Below are positions 7,901-15,842 of a stretch of DNA of 64,000 nt, piece after piece; within the stretch, counting starts at the first letter, position 1, and each line of letters begins with the position of its first letter. The translations under genes were made by a program, and so were the position numbers. This DNA comes from Catenulispora pinistramenti. Lineage in GTDB: Bacteria; Actinomycetota; Actinomycetes; Streptomycetales; Catenulisporaceae. Location: assembly GCF_018274385.1 (NCBI RefSeq), contig NZ_JAAFYZ010000011.1, forward strand, positions 31,496 to 95,495, read 5' to 3'. The notes below the pieces were generated by a model, which was not told the origin of the DNA, searched no databases, and saw only the letters and a list, made by a program, of their open reading frames with translations.

Positions 7901-9116
7901 GTTCCTCGACTGCGGACGCGTCGGACGCGGCGTGAGCGTGTGCGGTCGCGGCACGCGTCGTCCAGGACTCGGACTCCTGCACAGCGCGGCGGCGATCGCC
8001 GCCGCGGGTGCGTGCGACTGCGGCGAGGGCCTGCACACTCTTGGCCAGCCGCTCGATCTCCCGTGCGGTGTCCATGGCCGGATCCCGGTTCAGCGCGTCT
8101 TTCTGCGCTGACAGCAGCGCCTGATGCTCATCGAGTCTGGCCTGCTCGGTCTCGGCGGCGGTGAAAGCGGCGTTCGCCGCCTCGCGTGCGGCGGTGGCCG
8201 CGCCCAGATCACGGCCGAGTTGCTCATAGCGGCTGTTCGACTGCCGTACTCCCGCAGCGGTGCGCTTGGCAGCGACCTGGGCGTAGCGACGGTAGTGCGT
8301 GAGGAACGCCACCGCCGCGCCTTGGGCTTCGACCAGTGCCGCCAGGGCGTCCCGCTCGTCCTGCAGACCCCGGAACGCCTCGGCGATCTCTGCGACCAGG
8401 CCGTCGGCCAGCGGCGGCAACGCCTCCGTAAGCGCCTTCGACAGCAGCCTCTCATCAGGCCTCTTCGACAGCTGCGGCTGGCGCAGCTGGATCAGAAGAT
8501 TGACCAGCGCCTCGTAGCGTTCGGTCCCGAGCCCGAACAGCGCCTCGTCGACCGCGCGCCGATAGCCCTTGGCGGTTGTGAACACGGCGTGCGCGCCGAC
8601 CTTCTCCTCCAGCGCCTTGCGCGAGTAGGACACGCGGTGCTCGTTGCGCAGCGGCAGGTCCGGCCCGACGCGCCGGTCGGTGACGAAGAACCAATGGTCG
8701 GCGATGCCGCGGCCCTTGACCGCCTTGAGCCCGCACCCGATGGTCCGGAACTGCGGTGCGCCGTCGTCGCCGAGGCGCCCGAACTCCAGCCAGGTGTAGC
8801 CCAGGCGCTCGTCGTTCGGGTGCTTGCCGCCCAGCAGGAGGTTCCATTCCATGCGCTTGGCGCGGTCGCCGTCGGGCTCGACGCGGGACGGTGTCAGCTC
8901 GCCGTCGAGCAGGAACGGCAGTGTCAGGGCCAGGACCTTGGACTTGCCGGTGCCGTTGTTACCGCGCAGCAGCAGGCGGCCGTCGTGGAAGGCGAACTCC
9001 TCGGCGTCGTAGTAGAAGACGTCGATCAAGCCCGCGCGCAGCGGCTGCCAGCGGCCGCGGGTCGGCGTCGGAAGCGCTGTCGCCGGCGCCGCGGTCGTCG
9101 CTGTCGGGGAAGTCAC
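4965..9116 (-). CDS. jetC: Wadjet type II SMC-like ATPase JetC (TIGR02680)
   Basis: JetC is the SMC/MukB-like ATPase that powers DNA loop extrusion in Wadjet. The 1383-residue chain has a Walker A GNNGTGKS at residues 52-59. A long Ala/Glu/Arg-rich coiled-coil region fills the middle. The ABC signature SGGE is at 1250-1253 and Walker B LIALDEAFAGVDDD begins near 1279. The two ATPase halves at opposite ends, separated by about 1200 residues of coiled coil, are the SMC layout. The GTG start at 9116 overlaps the jetB stop by four bases (GTGA). The family's usual length is similar, so the gene appears intact. Confidence 0.93.
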   Translation of the reverse strand: MTSPTATTAAPATALPTPTRGRWQPLRAGLIDVFYYDAEEFAFHDGRLLLRGNNGTGKSKVLALTLPFLLDGELTPSRVEPDGDRAKRMEWNLLLGGKHPNDERLGYTWLEFGRLGDDGAPQFRTIGCGLKAVKGRGIADHWFFVTDRRVGPDLPLRNEHRVSYSRKALEEKVGAHAVFTTAKGYRRAVDEALFGLGTERYEALVNLLIQLRQPQLSKRPDERLLSKALTEALPPLADGLVAEIAEAFRGLQDERDALAALVEAQGAAVAFLTHYRRYAQVAAKRTAAGVRQSNSRYEQLGRDLGAATAAREAANAAFTAAETEQARLDEHQALLSAQKDALNRDPAMDTAREIERLAKSVQALAAVARTRGGDRRRAVQESESWTTRAATAHAHAASDASAVEELHRDADAAAETAGIDHTAVRIPLTAAPDPSAARQSAEALIRTRHQALSGLRALHKTSEDAARRLGAARSAADRAASTATAAAETAAEAAATVTRHGNALVGAWESWSGACSELVLGDREAALSELAGWVATLDGPNPAARQAEESGRAQSAQLNRRVADVDAARVRAEGELSTVTDEIARLDQGHHDAPPIPHTRDTSTRTDRPGAPLWKVVDFHDDVPDQDRAGLEAALEASGLLDAWMDPDGRFVTAEGDTLLAPDGPAPGRTLAAALRPAIDAEDPQSAALSAPTVATALAAISVATADSEPGHHTWVGPDGRYRLGTLRGAWHKESAHYIGDGAREAARRTRLAELAEHAALLDSRISTLRDESQAITRRLDTVAEELRSHPSDAALREAHTRAATYADAARTAAAFQDECSAAVRTAADVATEAAASVLAFAEDTRLPADPSALDVVAEALADYRNVLSGLWPALTASSRSTAEAADAETERRRAAARLAESDEAELLARQEAEGAAEEHRTLLETSGAAVEELHRRLAGVNVALQTTAATLTTVRAHREQALKERERAEGRRLQLDEDIAAASAVRDEAVAALRRFAATGLLATALPDLQQPGTAQTWVPGPAVALARAVDAALSALDDADAAWERVQQRVSREQQALSGALARHGHQVGMTLQDGLMVVDVVFAGRAQDVPTLTAALDAEVAQRTRLLSAKERELLENHLVGEVAGALQELITEAEVTVRAMNDDLAARPTSTGMALRLVWRTAKGAPEGLEAVRTRLLRKVVDAWSPADRAAVGEFLQRRIADDRAANPADTWHDQLTRAFDYRAWHEFGIQRRQDGSWVSAAGPASGGERVLAASVPLFAAASSHYSSGHPQAPRLIALDEAFAGVDDDSRAKCLGLLAAFDLDVVMTSEREWACYPTVPGIGIAQLARSEGVDAVLVTPWRWDGRDRVRLTRPEPYLPPQRSRATATSGELEPTLFDA

Positions 9117-10378
9117 GAGCGGGTTCCGGCCTTCTTGATCGTCGGGGCGGTCATGGTGAAGCGCATCAGGGCCGAGCGGGGATGGACCCGCGTCTCACCG
9201 TGGTCGTCTGGGATGCGGGTCACCAGGTTCAAGGCTTCCAGCTTGGCCACGGCCTGTTCAGCGAGGTCCGCCGCGGCGGCCGGCTCGGTGGCGGTCTTGC
9301 GCCAGTAGGAGGCGTGGGCTTTGGCCTGGGCCTGGACGAAGCGCGTCAGCTCGGGCAGCGTCGGGGCCTTGCCGTCGGTGGCGAGTCTGGTGGCGATCAG
9401 CAGGGTGACGTGGCCGTCGGTGCCCTGTTCGGGCATGCGTACGTCGCTGAGCGCGTCGTCGGGGTCGACCATGGCGATGCCCTCGGCGCGCATCTCCGGG
9501 ACCAGCCCGGTCAGGTCGGCGATGCGGCGGGTGATGGCGACGCGCTGGTTCACCAGGTAGGCGCGTTCGGCTTCGGTCAGATCGGCGTAGTAGACCACCG
9601 GGTCGTCCAGCAGGCGCCGGGTCATCGCGTGCCGCAGAGAGCGCAGCCTCAGCTCATCGGTCTCCGGGACGGGCTCGGCGGCCAGCGTCGACAGCCGTTC
9701 TTCGAAGTCCGGCGAGGTGATGGTCGAGGCGCCGCGCGAGGTGGCCAGCAGACCGCCGGTGACCCGGCGGTCCAGGTCATAGAGCACGTCGTTGCCGCCG
9801 TCGGTGACGAACGCGTCCTCGTCTCCCTGCACGCGTGCGAGCACGCCCCAGGACAGCAGCAGTCTGACGACGGCGACCAGGTCCGCGCGCTCCTCGCGGC
9901 GTTCCATGGCGAACGTGATCCCGGCATCGGCCAGTGCCGGCTCGGCCGCGCCGGTCAGCACGCCCTCGGCGAGTCGGCCGAGCGTGGTCTGCGCCTCCGA
10001 GCGCTCCAGCACGGCCAGGGCCAGGCAGAGCAGGACGTAGCGGCGGCGGGTGAACGGCACCCTGGTCTTCAGGGCGCGGGCCGGGCGCGTCGCGTCATCC
10101 AGAGCGGCGGGCTTCTTGAACAGCCGGGCGGTCTCGGCGTCCACGGTCAGCCGCCAGCCGGTCTGCTCGGCGAACCAGCCGGCCAGTTCGCCGGCGTGCT
10201 TGCGGACCAGGCGGAAGTCGTCGTCGCGGGCGGTGAGCAGCGGGGCGCTCAGGAGGGCGCGGGCGGCGCGTCGGCGCTCGAGGTCGTGGTCGTGGTCGCC
10301 GGTCGGGAACGTCGTCGGGTGGGATGCAGCCGGGTGAGGTGTGGTCATCGCGGGTGCCGCGGTGCTCGGGACGCTCAT
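9113..10378 (-). CDS. jetB: Wadjet type II subunit JetB (TIGR02678/DUF2398)
   Basis: JetB is the second winged-helix (MukE-like) subunit of the Wadjet motor, bridging JetA and the JetC heads. The 421-residue protein fits DUF2398. Recognisable segments are ERRRAARALLSAPLLTARDD near the N-terminus, RARALKTRVPFTRRRYVLLC-like sequence in the middle, LRHAMTRRLLDDPVVYYADL, and a C-terminal VTRIPDDHGETRVHPRSALM. Its ATG overlaps the jetA stop by four bases (ATGA), and its stop overlaps the jetC start, so the three are translationally coupled. Assignment rests on family recall plus operon position. Confidence 0.88.
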   Translation of the reverse strand: MSVPSTAAPAMTTPHPAASHPTTFPTGDHDHDLERRRAARALLSAPLLTARDDDFRLVRKHAGELAGWFAEQTGWRLTVDAETARLFKKPAALDDATRPARALKTRVPFTRRRYVLLCLALAVLERSEAQTTLGRLAEGVLTGAAEPALADAGITFAMERREERADLVAVVRLLLSWGVLARVQGDEDAFVTDGGNDVLYDLDRRVTGGLLATSRGASTITSPDFEERLSTLAAEPVPETDELRLRSLRHAMTRRLLDDPVVYYADLTEAERAYLVNQRVAITRRIADLTGLVPEMRAEGIAMVDPDDALSDVRMPEQGTDGHVTLLIATRLATDGKAPTLPELTRFVQAQAKAHASYWRKTATEPAAAADLAEQAVAKLEALNLVTRIPDDHGETRVHPRSALMRFTMTAPTIKKAGTRS

Positions 10379-11991
10379 CGGGCCGCGGCTTCCCGAACGG
10401 TCAGGTCGATGATCTCGATGACGTGCTCGGGGCCGGACAGGACGCCGTCGTCGGTCGGGATCGTGACCGTCCGCGCCGCGTCCACGAGCTTGAGCCGGAT
10501 CTCCATCGTGCCGTCGCCGCTGGTCGCGGTGGTGGTTGTCGCACCGGGGCGGCGTGCGGCCAGAGCGTCGCCGAGGACGGCGAGGAACAGCCGGAACGCA
10601 CGCTGGTCCAGGCCATCGGGCCCGGCCAGCTCCGACAGCAGCACGGGGCCGTCAGTGGTCAGCAGACGACGGGCCTGGGAGATCTCGGCCGCCTCGCGCT
10701 CGGCTTTCTCGGTCAGCAGCCGACGTCCGGCTTCGCGGTCGATCGCCTTGTTCGGGGCGCCGCGCCGCTCGTACGAGCCGGTCTCGCGCAGCCGGGGGCT
10801 GATCAGCAGGGGCTCGGCATCCGCCCAAGGGGTGCCCGGCGGGTACTCGGCCTGCTCCCAGACGTCCTCGGTCTGGGCGTCGAGGCTCAGGTGCCGGGCC
10901 GGCGCCAGGGCGAACGCCGCGCGCCACAGCCGATGCGCTGCGGCGTCGTCGGGAGCCTGGGCGAAGAAGCGGGCCAGGGCGCGGAAGTCCGCGGAGCGGT
11001 CGGAGCGTCCGCCGCGCCGTTCGTTCAGCGCGGCGACCGCGTTGATCAGGTTGGTGATGCCGCTGACCGCCGCGTTGCGCAGCAGCCGGGCCTGTGACGG
11101 CCGTCGCGCACCGATGCTGACGAACCACTCGCGCAGGCCCCGCCAGCGGTTCTCCCAGTCACGGGCCGCCGTGGCGACCGCCGCGGTGTAGATGTCGAAG
11201 GCGTCGGTGTCCGCGTGCGGGTCCGGTACGGCGTCCACGGCGTCGCGCAGGGCGGCGGCTTCGAGGACGCGGCCGATGCCGGCGGCTTCGACCCGCTCGA
11301 TGAGGCCGGCGATCTGCGCACCGCGGTTGGCCAGATCGGCGATGAACTTGTCGATGTACTCGATCAGGCGGTCCTTGTAGGCGAGGAAAGCGTCCTCGTC
11401 GCCGTCGGTGAAGTCGACGGCGCGGCGCAGCGAGGACATGAACGCCTCGGCATTGTCAGCCAGCCCGGTGAACCGCTCGGTGAGCGCGAACAGCAGCAGC
11501 CCGACTCCTGCCTGGTCCGGCGGGTCCGAAGACTCGGCGTGGACCACGAGCGCGGCCAACTGCCCGGCGATGTCGGCCAAGGCCACCGTCTGCAGCCGTC
11601 CGCGTTGCCCGAGGGCCTGCTCGTAGTGTTCGATCGCGGCCAGAGCCGCCTGCCCGTGCCGGGTCAGCTGGTAGATCTTGCGGGCGCGGTTGAAGTCCTC
11701 GACCGAGGTCACCCGGCCGGTATCGGCGTCTGAACGCAGGTTGCCCCACTCGACCAGCTTGTCCAGGGCCTGGACGAGCTGGTCGGAATCGGGCCGGTAC
11801 GCCGCGGCGGGGCCGTCGTCGCCGTCCGCGGTCCCAGGCCAGTCGGCCAGGACGTCCTCGGGACGAAGATGGACGGTGAAACGCTGCTTGGCCAGGGCGA
11901 ACACACCCAGCACCCCGGCGTAGAGCGACTCGTTCGGCGTGCCCAGGTAGGCGAACGGCTGCGGTGTCGGTACGTCGGTCACGCCAGACAT
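10375..11991 (-). CDS. jetA: Wadjet type II subunit JetA (TIGR02677/DUF2397)
   Basis: JetA is the kleisin-like (MukF-like) subunit that closes the Wadjet SMC ring. The 538-residue protein begins with a winged-helix-type region (YAGVLGVFALAKQRFTVHL) and contains helical blocks such as LVQALDKLVEWGNL and RARKIYQLTRHGQAALAAIE-like sequence. It ends with a beta-rich segment (EIRLKLVDAARTVTIPTDDG). This matches the DUF2397 layout and usual length of about 500. It is the first of the four jet genes, in the order A-B-C-D. The ATG at 11991 overlaps the end of a small upstream frame by 13 bases. Identification depends on the complete four-gene set. Confidence 0.88.
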   Translation of the reverse strand: MSGVTDVPTPQPFAYLGTPNESLYAGVLGVFALAKQRFTVHLRPEDVLADWPGTADGDDGPAAAYRPDSDQLVQALDKLVEWGNLRSDADTGRVTSVEDFNRARKIYQLTRHGQAALAAIEHYEQALGQRGRLQTVALADIAGQLAALVVHAESSDPPDQAGVGLLLFALTERFTGLADNAEAFMSSLRRAVDFTDGDEDAFLAYKDRLIEYIDKFIADLANRGAQIAGLIERVEAAGIGRVLEAAALRDAVDAVPDPHADTDAFDIYTAAVATAARDWENRWRGLREWFVSIGARRPSQARLLRNAAVSGITNLINAVAALNERRGGRSDRSADFRALARFFAQAPDDAAAHRLWRAAFALAPARHLSLDAQTEDVWEQAEYPPGTPWADAEPLLISPRLRETGSYERRGAPNKAIDREAGRRLLTEKAEREAAEISQARRLLTTDGPVLLSELAGPDGLDQRAFRLFLAVLGDALAARRPGATTTTATSGDGTMEIRLKLVDAARTVTIPTDDGVLSGPEHVIEIIDLTVREAAAR

Positions 11992-12194
11992 TTTGCCAGC
12001 TCGGTGGTCATAGTCTGGGCCAAACGGGTGAATGGGGCCTGGGCCTGCCGCCTCGATCGCCGTAGCCGCGAGTAGTGAAAACCGGCCCGTTTCAGCATGG
12101 GATCGCCCTCAAGCGCGTCAGCGAGATCTTCCAGGTCCACCGGGACCGGTTTCAGGCTGCCCTCGCCGCTCTCCATGCTCGTGAGTTCAGACAT
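11979..12194 (-). CDS. small uncharacterised protein coupled to jetA
   Basis: This 71-residue frame starts at ATG 12194 and ends 13 bases inside jetA, an overlap typical of co-translated genes. The N-terminal half (LKPVPVDLEDLADALEGDP) has natural composition and faintly recalls the start of UPF0158 proteins. The second half is Arg/Gln-rich (RLRRSRRQAQAPFTRLAQ) and unlike them. It could be a genuine leader gene of the defence operon, a truncated UPF0158 gene, or a chance frame over the promoter. Confidence is low. Confidence 0.35.
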   Translation of the reverse strand: MSELTSMESGEGSLKPVPVDLEDLADALEGDPMLKRAGFHYSRLRRSRRQAQAPFTRLAQTMTTELAKCLA

Positions 12195-12304
12195 CGTCGG
12201 CGCGCGGCAGGCCGGGACCAAAATCGGCCGGCCTTGTTTCGTTGCGTATCGCCGGTATGGGCAATGGGACCGTGGAGGCGTCGCGGGGTTGGCAGGATGG
12301 GATC

Positions 12305-14236
12305 GTGCACGATCTCTTCAGTTCTCTGGCGCACCATGTCGCATCGCTTCCGCAGGATGGGGTCGATGCGCTGATGGGTGCCCGGCCCGATGTCGCCGAG
12401 GTGCTGTTCGGCGATGTACCCGACGGGCAGGAAGCGCAGGCCGATGTCGGGTCGATCACCGAGGCGCTGGTGGATCCCGATGGGGCCGCCGAGGCGGTGC
12501 TGCGGCTCTCCCGGCCCGCGGTCCAGGTGCTCATGGCATTGGTCGACGCGGCTGAGGGGGACTACGGCGGGCTTCGTCACCGGTTCGGCGGGCTGGGGTT
12601 CGCCGACCTGGCGCGCAGGGGAGCCGGCGGGATCGGAGTCACGGAGGTCATTCGAGTGCTGTCGATGGCCGGGGGTGCGGTCGAGGTGGATCCGCACTCG
12701 GCGCGGGCCGCGCTGTGTGAGTCGCTGACGGCGGCTGCCAGGCCTGCCGCGATGGCGGAGTTCGACCGGATTCTCGTTCGCTTGACGGATTCCTGCCTGG
12801 TGTGGCCGGAACCCGGGGGCCGGTCTTTCCGGATCCATGACGTCGTGATGGACGTCCTGCCCGAACCGGCACCGGAGTGGGAAGGTTTCGACCTGGTGCA
12901 GCCGCTGCCGGAGGTGGCGCGTCGCCTCCCGGTCGCGGACGTCGCCGGCGAGGCGCAGGCCGCGGCGATCGCGGCCCTGGACAGCGCCGAGCGGCTGCTC
13001 AGGCAGGTCGCAACCGATGCGGTGCCGTTACTCAAGGCCGGCGGGGTCGGCGTTCGCGAGGTCAAACGGCTCGTGCGGGCCAGCGGACTGGCCGAGGAGG
13101 CGATCAGGTTCTGGCTGTACATCGCGGACAGCGCCGGCCTCGTGGCGTGCCAGGACGACAAGCTGTGGGCGACGCCGGAATACGACCAGTGGATCTCGGC
13201 CGAGCCGAGCCAGCGCTACGCGGCGTTACTCGGGGCGTGGCTGACCCTGCCGACGTCGGTGCTCGGCCCGTTCGCCTTGACTGATGCGGCGGGGAAGCCG
13301 CCCGCGGTGTTGTCCGACTCTGCGTTCGACGGCGTCGGGCACTACGTTCGGGCGGTCGTCCTGGAACTGATGGCCACCTGTGGCGGCGGTGCGGTCGTGG
13401 AGGCCGGATCCTTGGCCGATGCGCTGGTGTGGCGGATGCCTCTGCTCATGGACCCGGAAGACGAAGGGATTGCCTGCGGCTGCGGCGAGTGTGACAGTCA
13501 GCCGGCCGGCGGTGGCTTGTCGGGAAAGGAAGCGGCCACCGCTGCCGTGGCCAGCGTGTTCGCCGAAGGCGGCCTCCTCGGCGCCGTGGCGTTCGGCGCG
13601 CTCGCGCCGGTCGCTCGCACACTTCTCACCGGATCGCAGGATGACGTCTCGGCCATGGCGGCTGACATCGCCGCGGCGTTGACCGCGACGGTGCCGAAGT
13701 CTGTTGGCCATGTCCGGTTGCAGAGCGACATGACTGTGGTGGCGGCCGGGTTGCCGTCAGCCAGGCTGACGGCGTTCTTCGACGCCACCGCCGAGCGCGA
13801 AGCCGCCGGCGCCGCGACGGTCTGGCGGATCACCGACAGCTCGGTTCGCAGATGGCTGGACTCAGGTCGCTCGGCCGAGGAACTGCGCTCGGGTCTGGCG
13901 GAATTCTGTGTGGATGAGCCGTCTCAGGCTCTGAGCTACCTCATCGACGACGCCGCCCGGCGCCACGGCCTGGTGGACGTGATCGCCGCCCAGGCCGTGA
14001 TCGTGACCGCCGATGAGAAACTCGGCGACGAACTGGCGATGGTCCCTGTTCTGGTCCGCCTCGGCGTGCGCCGCATCGCCGGCACCGTACTGGTCCTGGA
14101 CGCGCCCCAGCAGGAAGTACTCAGCGTGCTGCGATTCGCCGGATATCTGCCGTCTGCCCACCAAGCGGACGGCGCGGTGACAGTGACCGCGGTCGCCCCG
14201 CCCAGAGCTTCGCCCGAGGCTGTGCCGCGGTTCTGA
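12305..14236 (+). CDS. helicase-associated (XPB/Ssl2 C-domain-like) protein
   Basis: This approximately 643-residue protein resembles the actinobacterial helicase-associated proteins with an XPB/Ssl2-like Helicase_C_3 domain. It lacks Walker motifs, so it is not a helicase itself. Typical segments are SRPAVQVLMALVDAAEG, IRFWLYIADSAGLVACQDDK, and the C-terminal block VRLQSDMTVVAAGLPSARL, WRITDSSVRRWLDSGRSAEE and RHGLVDVIAAQAVIVTADE. I prefer the GTG at 12305, which has AGGATGG just upstream; an in-frame TTG at 12242 would add 21 residues. It is divergent from the jet operon and lies inside the pair of 44-base direct repeats. Its role is unknown; DNA repair or defence is inferred. Confidence 0.75.
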   Translation: MHDLFSSLAHHVASLPQDGVDALMGARPDVAEVLFGDVPDGQEAQADVGSITEALVDPDGAAEAVLRLSRPAVQVLMALVDAAEGDYGGLRHRFGGLGFADLARRGAGGIGVTEVIRVLSMAGGAVEVDPHSARAALCESLTAAARPAAMAEFDRILVRLTDSCLVWPEPGGRSFRIHDVVMDVLPEPAPEWEGFDLVQPLPEVARRLPVADVAGEAQAAAIAALDSAERLLRQVATDAVPLLKAGGVGVREVKRLVRASGLAEEAIRFWLYIADSAGLVACQDDKLWATPEYDQWISAEPSQRYAALLGAWLTLPTSVLGPFALTDAAGKPPAVLSDSAFDGVGHYVRAVVLELMATCGGGAVVEAGSLADALVWRMPLLMDPEDEGIACGCGECDSQPAGGGLSGKEAATAAVASVFAEGGLLGAVAFGALAPVARTLLTGSQDDVSAMAADIAAALTATVPKSVGHVRLQSDMTVVAAGLPSARLTAFFDATAEREAAGAATVWRITDSSVRRWLDSGRSAEELRSGLAEFCVDEPSQALSYLIDDAARRHGLVDVIAAQAVIVTADEKLGDELAMVPVLVRLGVRRIAGTVLVLDAPQQEVLSVLRFAGYLPSAHQADGAVTVTAVAPPRASPEAVPRF

Positions 14237-14285
14237 CCCGCGCTATGGCAATCGTCGTGACGCGCTGCTGTCACTGAGGGCATCA

Positions 14286-14377
14286 CGGCAGGTCGGCGGT
14301 GTTCACGTAGCGCGAGATCAGCTCCACAATCAGTGCGAATCGTCCTGCTCCGGATATCTCCGGAACAGGCCGATTCG
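14286..14377. repeat. dispersed core-plus-hairpin repeat, copy 3 (right direct repeat)
   Basis: Bases 14286-14329 are a direct repeat of 2795-2838 (38 of 44 identical), including GCGAGATCAGCTCCACAA at 14312-14329. Six bases later comes a hairpin (14336-14377, 17 of 19 pairs, loop TATC). Its sequence is unrelated to those of copies 1 and 2, although the layout is the same. Confidence 0.7.
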
Positions 14378-14408
14378 CCGTCTGCGCCGCACCGCATAGG
14401 TTGAAGCA

Positions 14409-14558
14409 ATGACGATCACGCAGCTTGATCAAGAACTCGTCGCGGCGTGGTGTGAGCAGCGGGTTCCCGTCCACGCTCGGCATCAGGTCACCGTGGGCCA
14501 CACCACGCGGGGGGCATCCGTCACGCTCGTCGTTACCTCGACGTACGACGGTGCGTGA
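14409..14558 (+). pseudogene. truncated DUF3024-like gene fragment
   Basis: A 49-residue frame reads MTITQLDQELVAAWCEQRVP followed by VHARHQVTVGHTTRGASVTL and stops at TGA 14556. The WCEQRVPVHARHQV block resembles the N-terminus of DUF3024 proteins, which normally run to about 100-120 residues and continue with a VERRPPW motif that is missing here. It is probably a decayed copy sitting beside repeat copy 3. Family recall is the only support. Confidence 0.45.
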
Positions 14559-14574
14559 GTGTACAAAGTCGTTC

Positions 14575-15195
14575 ATGGACTCCGTAGCCCCTGAGCTGGG
14601 ACCGATCACCTACCGCCTCGGCCTGGGGGAGGATTGGTACCGGATTCGGCTGGATGAGCACGCCGAGGCTGACGTCAAAGCCTTCCTGGACGTGATGTTC
14701 GACGGTCTGCCCGCCGATGCGGCCGAGCAAGTCAGGACCCTGCTCTCGGTGCGGTTCGCGACGCAGATCGCCGCGGCTCGTGCCAGGCGCGGGATCGAGA
14801 TGCTGGTGCCGGCGCCGAAACCCGGGGGCGCCGCGCTGCCCGGCGCCGCGGTACTGATCGCCGAGGTCGTGATTCCGACGTCGGTCGTGCCCGATCCGGT
14901 CGAGGTCGCCGCCCGGGTGGCGCAGGGCTCCGCTGGTGCCCGTACCGGTGTCGTCGCGGGTTCGGTCGCGGTGCGGATCGATCACACGGCCGCTGACACC
15001 GAGGCGGACGGGGAAGACGGGGAACCCGAGTCATCGACTCCCAAGCGCATCGAATACGTGGTCGCGGTGCCGAACGACCCCCGCTGGCTGTCGATCGATC
15101 TGAGTGTGCGGGCCGTCGAGGGGTTCGATGTGGAGCGGATGATCGCAGAGTTCGATGAAGCGGTCGCGGGGCTGGACTGGTCTGAGGCGGAGTAG
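14575..15195 (+). CDS. uncharacterised protein
   Basis: I do not recognise this 206-residue protein. It starts most naturally at ATG 14575 (MDSVAPELGPITYRLGLGED); upstream in-frame residues are low-quality and overlap the DUF3024 fragment. It is soluble, acidic, with a central Gly/Ala/Pro-rich stretch (PAPKPGGAALPGAAV), a Ser/Asp/Glu-rich linker, and a C-terminal beta-rich part with PNDPRWLSIDLSVRAVEGF. No signal peptide or membrane segment is visible. The next gene follows 17 bases downstream, so the two are probably one operon. Confidence 0.65.
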   Translation: MDSVAPELGPITYRLGLGEDWYRIRLDEHAEADVKAFLDVMFDGLPADAAEQVRTLLSVRFATQIAAARARRGIEMLVPAPKPGGAALPGAAVLIAEVVIPTSVVPDPVEVAARVAQGSAGARTGVVAGSVAVRIDHTAADTEADGEDGEPESSTPKRIEYVVAVPNDPRWLSIDLSVRAVEGFDVERMIAEFDEAVAGLDWSEAE

Positions 15196-15212
15196 TCACC
15201 TTCTGATTTCAT

Positions 15213-15842
15213 GTGCCCATGACTCAGGACAGCGTGGCCATACCCGCCAAGGAGTTCTACGCGAAGCGCACTCGCCACTACCTCGCCGAGCGGGGCCTGG
15301 ACGAGCAGGTGCTGGCCGCGGTGTCGATTCAGCCCGCCGGGCAGTCGCAGGACACGATGAATCGGAGTATCGGCGGTGCGGTCGGGAGTGTGGCTGGGGG
15401 CGTGGCCGGGGGTGCGCTCGGCGGGGGCGGCCAGGGGACGGAGATGCTGCCGCTGATCGGGAGCAAGGTGGGGCGTAGCGTCGCCAACGGTCTGAACGCC
15501 GGGCGCGAGGTGCCCGTCGGCCGGGCGACGTGGGCTGACGGGCAGCTGCCGAAGAACGGGTTGCTGGTGCTGACCAGCGGGCGGCTGCTGGTGTTCTCGA
15601 AGGCCGCGATGGGGTTGTTCAGTGCCAAGCCGAAGACGGCGGCGATGGACATCCCGCTGGGCGAGGTGAGTGGCGTGTCAGAGCCCGTGGAAGTGCGGGT
15701 CGCGGGGATGAACACGGTGCAGGTGGCGATCGGGCTGCGCTCCGGAGGGGCCTTGCGGATCGAGTTCCCGATGGTGGCGGTCAAGAACGGCACCGCGCTG
15801 GTGGCGGAGTTGGTCCGGCGGATCGCGCCGACCGCGGGCTAG
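15213..15842 (+). CDS. uncharacterised protein with bacterial PH-like features
   Basis: This 209-residue protein has a glycine-rich, membrane-inserting-like stretch (GGAVGSVAGGVAGGALGG) near residues 49-67. A beta-rich half follows: GLLVLTSGRLLVFSKAAMG, a run of strands, then LRIEFPMVAVKNG. The latter recalls bacterial PH-like domains that read L..T..RL.V. The start is GTG 15213 or ATG 15219. It probably forms an operon with the gene before it. The TAG stop is split by the insertion point of a palindromic element: TA belongs to the target and G to the element, and the stop is preserved. Function unknown. Confidence 0.65.
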   Translation: MPMTQDSVAIPAKEFYAKRTRHYLAERGLDEQVLAAVSIQPAGQSQDTMNRSIGGAVGSVAGGVAGGALGGGGQGTEMLPLIGSKVGRSVANGLNAGREVPVGRATWADGQLPKNGLLVLTSGRLLVFSKAAMGLFSAKPKTAAMDIPLGEVSGVSEPVEVRVAGMNTVQVAIGLRSGGALRIEFPMVAVKNGTALVAELVRRIAPTAG

